A stretch of DNA of 64,000 bases, taken from positions 62,001-126,000 of the forward strand of contig VWPU01009726.1 in assembly GCA_013398955.1 (NCBI GenBank). The letters run 5' to 3'. The notes under the pieces are model-generated. The model did not search any database. It saw nothing but the letters and a program-made list of their open reading frames with translations, and was not told the origin of the DNA. Every line of letters begins with the position of its first letter. Position 1 is the first letter of the stretch. Below, one piece after another: positions 51,250-61,600 of this stretch. This DNA comes from Callaeas wilsoni (Eukaryota > Chordata > Aves > Passeriformes > Callaeidae). Both the position numbers and the translations under genes were made by a program.

Positions 51250-51298
51250 CCCAGCTCCCAGGTCCCAGCTCCCAATTCCCAGGTCCCAACTCCAAGGT
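51250..51298. repeat. Heptamer minisatellite, consensus CCCAGST
   Basis: Seven consecutive 7-bp units: CCCAGCT, CCCAGGT, CCCAGCT, CCCAATT, CCCAGGT, CCCAACT, CCAAGGT. The minus strand has six GGG runs spaced by four bases, fitting the canonical G-quadruplex pattern. It explains the repetitive WELGAGTWELGA peptide seen in a spurious minus-strand ORF. Confidence 0.9.
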
Positions 51299-52087
51299 CC
51301 TGCTCTCTCCAGGCCTGGTCTCTCAGTGCCTGCTGTCCACCGGGGCCGGAGCCTCGCTCCACAGGCTCTCCCCCTTCTCCAGCTGGAGGACCATGAGTGC
51401 CCATGGGAACCCATCGGGCACGGGCTGCGAGCTGGGCCATGTGCTCCAACACCGACCCAGCCCAGATCCTCACCTGCCCTTGACCCAGAGCAGTTGGGAC
51501 TTCAGGAGCTTCGGTCCCTCAAACGTGTGCGTTCCACCCACACCGGTGGGGACACACAACGCACGGTGGCGAAGCTGAGAGCTAGCAGCAGCAGCTAGAG
51601 GTGCCCTGGTGGGACAGCTTGGAACGTGGTTATGTTATCAGAACCGAAGGGTTTGGTTTCCAGCTCATTCACTCAGCAGGCACTGGATGCAACGTTATGT
51701 TCAATAGGAAATTAAGTATCTTTACAGAGAAGGTTACGGTAATTAGTAAGCAGAAATTAAACAGGCCATTGTAACATTCCTGTGGAATAGAAATTTTGGC
51801 ATAGATGCTAAACTCTCAACAGTGGATTTGTTGGGCCATACGTATTCCTTCTAAGTTAATAATAAAACCTAAATATTTCTTATGCATGACAGCTGAAACA
51901 GTAACAAGAAAAGAACCAACAATGTTCATTCCTGTGATAAGACCGTAGATACCTGGACTTACACCTGGAATAATTTAGATACAAAATATGCATCTGTTAA
52001 TCCAAATCCAAAGACTACTCTGCAAAAGATTTTATACCTATGACTTGCAATGATGTTCAGGTACAATTTTCATATGATGTATATGAA

Positions 52088-52101
52088 ATATATATATATA
52101 T
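52088..52101. repeat. (TA)n microsatellite
   Basis: A run of alternating TA within PHYHIPL intron 1. A similar shorter run is at 49497-49506. Confidence 0.8.
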
Positions 52102-55100
52102 GAATTTTAAAGGCTACTGTGGAAACCGCTAATATTTTTACTATGCTAAGGAAAACAAAAATACTGACAAAACCCATCTCCCTTGCGCAGGGAGTCTCCT
52201 CAGGCTCACTTTGCATCCAGTGAAGAGAGGCAGCTTCCTAGATGGGATAATCTGAGTACCTCCAGGTAGCTCTCACATTTAACTTTGCCCTGGATGAATC
52301 TAATTCTCTTCAGAGGCTAGAGAGGGAGGTCACAGAAGCTAAGAGCTAGCTGAAGTTACCCTTTATAATTATTTCCTAAATTACATATATCAATTGGACT
52401 GATTCTCATGATGCAACAGCAATTTGCAAGATTTCTGCCAGAGAAAAAGGAAAAAACATGCAGATAAAAAGTAAGTGTTACACTGTATTCAATTTCTAAA
52501 CTCCTTAGCAAAGAAATCTACGTGTCACTGACTCAGAAATATCCTTTGGACTGATACTTTAAAAGGGATAAACTTTTCAAGAATAATTTCTCTGAATTTC
52601 TGTGTCAAATACATAATTTATCCCCACAATATTTCTTCTGAAAGCACTGATAGGATCAAATATCTCAGGACCATTTAAGCTTGAATGTGGATGAATTTAT
52701 AACTTGCTAACTGCAATTATAGATAAATTATTTAATAACTGTAATTTAATTAATTTTAAATAAAAATAAATAGTGTATTTAATTGCATCATTAAACTAAT
52801 TCCTCAAAATAATTGTTTCCTCTCTTGCTATTACCATACAGAAAATTCAGATACATCACTGTACATTGTCCTCTGTTGTTATCGGCCAAATGGTCTAAAT
52901 CAGTGTAAATTCTTCCTTTGATTTTTGACCTATCCTCACTTGAAGCAAAAATTTAAGTAATGAATAGTAACATCTTCAGAAATACCTAAATGATCTGGAA
53001 AAGTCTTATTGAAATCAATGGAATTTAAGCTGAGTTACTCAAGAACGTCTGAAAACATGATCGCAACTATGTACACAAATTTCACAAACCCAAAAGCATA
53101 ACACAAACCCCAACTGCAAATCAGATCAATGGCTAAATTGGCAAGGCTGACCTTATTCTTTCACTAAGATTTAATTCTTATTTGATATCCTGACATCTTG
53201 GAAGTATTTAATATTTATACCTTACTCATTCAAGACTAAACCACATTTTCACAATGTCAGTAGCAGCCAAACCCCTAGACTGAGTACTAAAATGGAAATA
53301 GATCCAAGTCCTTGTTGATGTAATTACCTTTTTTAGAGTTCCCCTTACTCCTTATAGATTTTTTTTGCAGAATATTTGTATGAAAACTGGATGTCTCTAT
53401 GCCCTTATAAACTACTTGGTGTCCCACAAGGTTCCGCTGTTATTACTGAATTTTTCCACTTTCCTTTTTTGCAATTTTATTACAAGTAAGTCGAGGAGTG
53501 TTAACACAGTAATGTGCTAAGCTAAGCACACAGCTTCACACAAAATTTAATTTTTACTGTGTTAAAATAAACGGAGAAAATACGAAAAAGGAGGAGTTTT
53601 ATTTTCAGATGAAAATATGCAACTGAAAGGTTGTAAATAATCATGTAGGCACATATTTCTTCACTAAGCACCAGGAAAACTGTAAGACTAAAAACCCACT
53701 TAGGCTAGAAGATAATTGACATCCATGCTATCATGTCTACTCTCCCCTGTATCTAAGATAGGGAGATCTACTGAGATCTATTGACCCTACCATGCTCTAA
53801 GGACTGACCAAATCCTTGGGAAGAGAGCTGACAAGTGCTGGGATCTCCTTTTATGACCCATCAATACCAAAACCAAACAAACTGAATCGGCCAGATAAGC
53901 TGAGACTGAGTGCAAATGTCACCACCATCCATCAGCATCTTGCTCCTCATCTTGTCCACTGACTCCTGTATGCAAAATAATTTATACCTGGTTCCCTCTA
54001 AAATTCTTGGACTGCTTTACTAAACACAGCTTTATTTTTTACTGTACCTTGTCACGTAAAGCTAAACAAGCTTCTCTGTGACCTTCTGTGAAATGAGAGT
54101 TGCAGTGTGGCAAAAATAGCTCCAGCTGCACTACAGCTCCTACTGGCAAACCATTGGTTTTCATGGCTCTGCCATCACAGCCTGGCAACAGCAATTCCGT
54201 CTTCTTGAAATCAAAAAGGACATTATAGCAGGCCACAAACACTAAGCCACCACAGTATTTAGTCCTAATTAAATACTCCCATTTTGTTCAGCACAGCAAG
54301 CTTGCAGTACATGGGTGGTAAGTGGCTCTTCTCAGCATGTGTTGGCTACAAGATACATTTGAAAAACAAAGTTTAATTAAAATGCGCATTTCTCAGTTGC
54401 TGAAAGGGAAAGAAGGTAACAAGGGATGTATAAGGCTCTAAACCACCATCTTGCTTAATTTAAATGCCATTTAAAAATTAAAATGAACTTTACAGCCCTT
54501 ACATATACTAGAATTTAAGTATAATGCATGCCTTCAGTTATACAGAATTCCAGACTTGGAAAGCAAGTATGTCAGAAACTGCTATAAAACCTCTCCCAGA
54601 CCAACCTATCACATGCACTTCATTCATTTAGCAGAAGTCTGTGTTATCAGGTCTCTATTATTATCTATCTAGGGTGAAATTCTGACCATACTTCAGACTG
54701 CACTCAGGCCCATTTTGTGGTGTATTTTTGTAAGGATGCTATCTCAGTGCTATTTTGCTGAAAACTGGGAGTAAAATTTTTCAGTAGGCTCCCACCCTGT
54801 TGATTCCTGAAGGGGCAGATTTTGGGGCAGGAAGGGGTACAAAGCTTTCAATGGCAGGAGCTTTGTCTCTTCTGGTGAATAAAATGTACAGCTGTGTTTG
54901 AGACTGTGGAACTGCCTATGTCTCCAGGACTAACAACAAGGGGAAACAGCTCTCAGAGATGAAGGCACTGACTGTATGACCCCAGACAAGTTGCTTGGGG
55001 CCAGATTCCGATCCAAGTTACACTGCTCTGGGTCACTGGCCTAATTGCTCCAGCGCTCTTCATCTAACAGTGTAATTGAGGCAAGGCATTGCCCTTAGTT

Positions 55101-56748
55101 TTCCACTGCTTTTAATATTAACAGCGTATTAGAGAAGTGAGTGGCCTTTCATGATTTCTGCTTCCACATGTCACTAAACAAAGGAGAAAGACAAACAAAC
55201 ACTTCTATTTTAGTTTATTACTATGAACCTCATTCTTTGGCTGGCAATGACTTGTGCCATTTATTGCAGCTGTGCCTTTATCTAAATGAAAAATGTGTTC
55301 TCTACTTCAGGTTAAGTCATGTGAGTTCAAATCTAGCAAGAAGAGGCAGCCTTGTATTCACATGAGCTTTAATATGACCTGCCAGCTTGCCTGAAACTGC
55401 AAGTGCCTTGATCACACAAGGATTTTTTCATTTAAAATCCACTTCCTTTCAACGAAGGGAAGCCCAGACAGGCAGAACTCGTCACTTGAAGGCCAGCAGA
55501 GAGAAGTCAAGGCTGGAGAACAGAGTTTTACTAAGCATTTTCCTTGAGAAAGTAGGGTGCTCAGCATGAGTGGGCTTTTGTAACTCTCTGGATACCCTGG
55601 CAGTCTGCAGCATGAATGAGCATTTCTTTCCTTCAGCGCAATGGTAATTGCTGTGTGCTTTTCACACACCTCTTGTAAGGAATGGGATTTGGCTCTGGTT
55701 TACACCAGTTTGTGCTTTTTAGCTGTGATTTGAAATGTATTACATATTCACAATAGTTCAGGAAATTCTACTTTGTAACTTCTACTGTTTTATTTTACAT
55801 TTAAATTGTATGCACGTTTCAGAATTGTATGCCTGTTTCAGACTTTCTCTCAGGCCCTGACAAATAAAGGATACAGGGGTTTTGAGAGCCCTTTTTTTTG
55901 GCAGGAGTTGTTTTGTTTAATTTTTAGCTGGTTTCCTAGGGAAACCAAACATCGTCAAGGCCTTTAGATGTAGGTCTGCCACTGGTTGACTGTTCCTAAC
56001 TTTTGAACATCTGACAAGAGCAGAGAGCTCACAGATAACTGAGGTTGCTGCCAGCTTCTTTAAGGAAGGCAAGCATGCAGAAACTGGAAGATCCTGCTAA
56101 CCATTCCTTATCAAGAGGAAGGCTACAATGAGTTCAAGCTTTTCACTGTTACTAGAATATAAAGGTGACACAGTTATGAATGTTGTAGTCAAAACACATC
56201 TTTCAGTAGAGTCTTCACCACATTGGAATTCACCCCTCACTCAGACACAGTATAGCATATTGACAGTGCATATTTCTTAAAAGTCTCAGTTGTGGCTCAT
56301 CAGCTTCCTGTCCTGATGGCATTTGTGACAGAATTCTCCTGTAGGTTATCTAATGAAAATTGTCTAACGAAGAGGAGAAAACTCAAAGCGAAGTTTTGAT
56401 GTAATTAAGTTAAAAGAAACCTACAACAATTCTAAAAACATCAGATTCAAATCCATGGTCCTCAATAATTCTCAAACTGCTTTTTTAAAAAAGCACAGCT
56501 CAGTTGTCTCAGTTTCAATAGTTTCCATTACAAATTTTTCTGTAGTCTTGTTAATGCAGGCTGTCAACAGCCATTGCATTGCAACGATGGCACCACTCAT
56601 GATCATGGCAAGACAAAAATTGTTTAGCTATAGAGGAATAGCCGCACAACCTTCTACAAATTCACAATGCCAAACAAGTCCCCTTCGGTTCGGTACTTAA
56701 AAAGAATTAATATTTAGATTAGCTTTTCATCTTTTGGATTTAGAGCAC

Positions 56749-57090
56749 TGTCGTGGTTTGACACTGGCCCAATGTCAGGCACCCAGGAGAGTCGCTTGCT
56801 CACCCTCCCCTGCCACAGCTGGGCAGAGGAGGGGAGGGAAAAAAGTTAACGAATGCTTTATGAGTGAGATAAGGACTGGGAGAAACATTTCAAGGGCAAA
56901 ACAGGCTCAACTTAAGATCGCAGTGAATTTATTACTAACAGAATCAGAGGAGGATATTGAGAAGTAAAATGAGCCCTTAAAACACCTTTTCCCCACAAGC
57001 CCCTCCCTTCTTCCCACTGGCAGTGCAAGGAGACAGGGCATCTTTGTGGCCCCCCTGCTACCAAAAACCAGACTGTGCCAAAGCAATACA
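56749..57090 (+). mobile_element. Solo LTR of an avian endogenous retrovirus, internally shortened
   Basis: It begins TGTCGTGGTTTGACACTGGC and ends near CAAAGCAATACA. Between are landmarks I recall from a common bird ERV LTR: a CCACAGCTGGGCAGAGGAG block, GTGAGATAAGGAC, ACAGGCTCAACTTA, TTATTAC, AAAACACCTTTTCCCCAC, and a 3' GTGGCCCCCCTGCTACCAAA block. The element is about 342 bp, shorter than the roughly 1-kb copies I recall, consistent with loss of the middle. No gag, pol or env sequence flanks it, so it is a solo LTR. No clear target-site duplication remains directly at both ends. Confidence 0.7.
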
Positions 57091-57713
57091 AACATTTAAA
57101 AGCATCTCAAGGAATGCTTTCCAGTTCCCACTCCCTACTGTATCAGCTAATCTAATAAGCACACTGAGATGCACTGAGGGATGTAGTTTCCCTCTCTGGC
57201 TTCCATCTCCACCACTGCACACTTGCACTAGGGCTGACAGCCCCACCAGGCCGCCTGGGGGGCTCCCTGATGGTCTGCTCAAGGAAGCAACACAGAAACC
57301 AGCTGAGCATTACAGAATATACAAACATAGAAAAAAGAGAGTCACTATTTTATTTTTTTCTCATGGAGATCCTGGTTCTGTCTTCCCTGCACTTGTCCAG
57401 TTATGAGAAAGCACAGAGTACCGATATGTTCCTATCACACAAGTCATGCTGGGCCACCTGTCTACCTGATGTATCACAAAACCTGAAATTAAACTCTCGT
57501 GCTCTAGAAAGGCTGCTCTACTCAGATCCCTGGATATCAAGTATGATTTAAGAACTCCATGCTACCTAAACAGTGGCAAAGGGAAGTACAGAAGGGACCC
57601 CGACAATTCTTTGTGTTGGGGTCCCAAAGCATGGCACAGAGCTGTTCACAGACAGAGGAAACAAAGAATTGTACCTGGAGTTTCAGAGACCTCCATCTAT
57701 GGGGCAAAGAAAA

Positions 57714-57755
57714 TGATTGTCTCACCTCTACACACGGGCAGAGGTGAGACAATCA
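57714..57755. repeat. Perfect 16-bp inverted repeat with 10-nt loop
   Basis: TGATTGTCTCACCTCT (57714-57729) is followed, after ACACACGGGC, by its exact reverse complement AGAGGTGAGACAATCA (57740-57755). It would form a strong hairpin in single-stranded DNA or in PHYHIPL pre-mRNA. Pairing stops at the arms, so it is shorter than a typical pre-microRNA. Confidence 0.9.
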
Positions 57756-60700
57756 CAATAAATGGCATGAGAAGTCCTACTGCCCAAACCTTTCCTTTCA
57801 TGAAGAGTAAGGTGCTAGCTGTGTCATCAGAGCACAGGTAACACTGCCTAAAATTCCATATGTTCCACACAGGAGGGACAAAACTTCCCTGTGATCTACT
57901 GGCATCAGTGAGCAGTCTGAGGGGATTTTCAGTTCCTGTGATTAGAGGTACGTCTTGGAATTACACTGGAAGTGTAAAGGCTAGAAGGTCATTAGAAACT
58001 AAAGCTCCGAAAGCCACATGCTTACTACTGAACATTTATATCAAGTTACCAGCATAAAGCTCATCATGAAAGTATAAGCGCATAATATTTACTTTATGTC
58101 ATCACATGGAAGATGGGCCTTAGTAGCATTAAAAAATACGATCTGCTGCATGCCCTGTTTTTAATTTTATCCCTTCCTTTATATAAACTCACATATTTCC
58201 CTTTACATAAGTTGCATTAAAAAGAACGACACAGCATGAGTCACTCCACAGATACTCGTACACTAGGACTTACAGCTGGCCAAGACTGAGAGTCTTTTAA
58301 CATCTTTATATCCTGCTCATTTTGAAATCCAAATGTTTTGAACTATGAGTACACATAGAAATGAACTGTAAAAAAATGCTCAGAATAATCTTTTTAAAAT
58401 GTTATTTCTAGCCAGGAGTTAAATGCAGATTATAAGTACAGGTTAAATATATAAACAAATATATAAATCTGTCTTATAAAAAAAGATAGATTAAATCCAG
58501 ACAAACTGCAACTTATAGAGAAAAATTCCAAATGAGATGCCTATCTGTATGAAATAAGGTAGAACACACACACCAAAGACTAGGAAAATACGGTAGTTGT
58601 AAGATCTTAACCATGCCACATTATGAATGCAAATTGGTTTTTACACAAATTCTTACTGAAGCAAATGGAAGAGCTCAGGAAAGAAATTTATGGGATGCTT
58701 CTGATCATTGCAAACCAAAGAATTCTCCTAACAAGAGCGCTTGGGTATACAAAGCTTAATATGGCAATTCCTTCAACTGTGCTTCTCCCAGAGCTGCCAG
58801 CTGGGGAGGACTTCCTCCAATGTCACAGAAATAAACTCCAGACTCCACTCCACACTTGGAACTAAGAGTGCGACCCTGATAATACTTTCTGTCACTCTGC
58901 AGGAATGAAAGAGCAACACCAAACGAGTGTTAAGGTTTCCCCTTCTTGGCAGCAGCTACACCTGTCAAGGCTCAGAGAAACACTTGTTAGGTTATGAAAA
59001 CAGTACAGCTAATCATTGCTTTTGGAAACATCCATGCAAAACACCTTGTTCATTCAAGCAGAAATAAAACAAGAACACTCTGAGAACAATAAAACAAAAC
59101 TGACTAATGATTCAACTACAAACACCACTGTGAAAACTGATTCAGTTACAAACGCTACAATGAATTCTAACCAAATCTTCTGTGCTGAAGGAAAAAATTT
59201 CAAGGTCAAATAAAGAATGCTTCACTGTGCAACAAATCCTAGTGAGGAAATCACACAAAGTGATCCTGGAGCAGTCTCTTCTTTAGTTCCAACTGCATAA
59301 ACACTGTCTTTGTTCATACTTTTCTACATCAGTGACATATTTTATACGCATATCCTGCATTGGAAGTGTTAGTACTGTTTCTCCAGATATGTTTACAAAT
59401 TTTTGAAGAAAGCGGTCTGCAAGAAAAATGCTTAAAAATTCTGTCAAAAAAAGAACAGAAGACATAGTTTAAGACTGTGGGCTGTGTTCAGCCAGAATCA
59501 AATATAGCCTTCAGGTCACAAAAAGCACTAAAGGCCATGCATGCTGGCAGAACAGAAGATGTACCTACTGTCCTGAGCCCTCTAAGAAAAACTCAGACTG
59601 GGAGGGCTTTTAAAGATTACCTCCTCAGCTGGGGTGGAAGACACTGCAACTACTTCAGCAGCACAAAGGGGACTGAAAAATGACCTTATTCAGAAAAGGC
59701 AGGGCCTTTGGACCTGCTGTTTAGAAGCCAAGAACAATAAAAGATGGAGGAAATTACAAGAAATGGGTAAAGGAGATCTTTCTAGATTCTGGGGGAAAAA
59801 CCAGAAAAGTAATCAGGCCTAAAAATAATAACTAATAACTAAAAACCAAGGTCAGGAAGGCAGGATTCACCAAGCCTTTGGAGACAACAGAACACAACAA
59901 TGCCTGACTGGAACCCATTCAAAAATCAATGATGAAATACTAGAGCGACCCAAACAAGAATATGATAGAGTCTCTCCTCAACACATCTGACACGACAGAA
60001 GGGATACTCCACCTGTTCTAGAAGCTATGGCTCTGGGACCAGGAACCTCACTGGAAAGCTGTTGCAGAGACTGAATTGGCCTTCTGGGTGTACTCCGGCC
60101 TAGCTCATACAGGCAGAACGGCAGGGTAAATTGTGAATTTGGAAACATGAGCTCAGAACACACTTACAAGAGGCAGTAGAGCCACCAGATTAGTAGGCTG
60201 AGAAGAAAATTGCTAGTAAAATAGAAGAATCTAGTTTAAGACGACAGATGAAAGAAATGAATTAGATAGTAATGGCTTAACACTTCCTCAATAAAAACAG
60301 CTTTAGTCTTTGAGATTTGAAGAAGATATATGAAATTTTAAGTGAGGGGTGGGCTTGGCTTCTTCTTCTAGGGGACTGCTGCTCAGATACTGGAGGGGTT
60401 GGAATTTCTCTTCCCTAAATGATTCCTCCTGCCATTGTACTCACTGAGAAGTACTGATCTGCGGGGCTGAACCAGGGCTGGCAGAGGTGAGACTGACATA
60501 TGGAAAAACAAGTGAGGAGCTCAGGTGTCCCCTGGGCTACCACAGAGCCTGTGGCTGGTTCCAAGCTTTGTGTCTTTGTGAATGATCTAAAGAGAGATCA
60601 CATTTATTGCAGACAACATTAAACAGGGAGCTGCAAGCACAAGATGGCTTAGAAGCATAGGCAGGAAGTGCTACAATGGATTCTGTTACAGAATAAATAA

Positions 60701-61519
60701 AAGAATGCATCTGGGAACTCTAATCTGAAACAAACACAAATAAGAAGGGACATACACAGGAGACACTGGTGATTAAAATGTTTTAAGTATAAAATTGACT
60801 AGAAATTAACTACAAAAGCTATATTATATGTTTGAGTTTCAACCCAGCAATATCAGCACTGGGAAAGAACAGTGATTCCGTAGGTGAATCTGGCATAATT
60901 ACAGATCAAGCATTTCAGTAGCTTTATAAAGGATCTCATAGAGTTACAGTAAAGAATAACTGAATGAAAAGGGGCATAAACAGAATGGCAGGCAAAATAT
61001 AAATGGCTAACAATATATAACTTGGTCATTGCCTGACAAAACAGCTCATAATTAATTATGCAGATTTAAGTGTCATAAAGCTCTAAAAGAAGATGAGAAG
61101 GAAGAAGGAAGGAAAATAACCCTAAAAATTCATGAATATAAAGGAAGAATTTGGATGATGACATTTCTTGACACTAGGATGTTGCATAGCCAGTTTCCAG
61201 CAAAGCCTCACTAGTTAGTGACATTATTACTTATGATATAAACCAAGACAGGATGAAATACTTGCTGAAGTGGAAGACATAGGAAAATAATTTGTTTTCT
61301 TTTTTTCCACAACCTGAAAGATCGTTCATGAAGACTTGTTGCTTGGCTCCATTTAGTATTTTTCTGTTCTAACAGTGAGGAATATTTATATGTGAAATTT
61401 TAGTCTCTGGCAAGAATGTAAAGCTAAAAAAGCAATTACTATTTTTCTTTGCAGCAAGAGTGCTTTTGAAATGATGCACTAGATTTTAATTCCTACCTGA
61501 AGCAGCATTATTGTTTGTC

Positions 61520-61600
61520 ACAAAAAAAACTCCCAATAAACCCACAAAACAAAAACAAAACAAAACAACCCCCAAAAACTCAAAAAAAACCCCCCACAAA
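61520..61600. repeat. A/C-rich simple sequence
   Basis: Low-complexity tract of A-runs broken by C and CCC on the plus strand (repeated CAAAAC, CCCCCA). It could be a degraded poly(A) tail or simple repeat. Confidence 0.7.

Noticed and set aside
51189..51598. Overlapping ORFs of 94-119 codons on both strands
   Set aside because: They arise from the heptamer repeat and GC-rich patch, with repetitive peptides and no family similarity.
56749..57829. LTR extended to 57829 using a GAGCAC duplication after CA
   Set aside because: The AATACA end at 57090, preceded by the GTGGCCCCCC..GCTACCAAA block, fits the recalled LTR family better; a hexamer match within 1 kb can be chance.
59283..59465. Minus-strand ORF as a PHYHIPL N-terminal exon
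   Set aside because: No similarity to the conserved N terminus and no suitable phase-1 donor.
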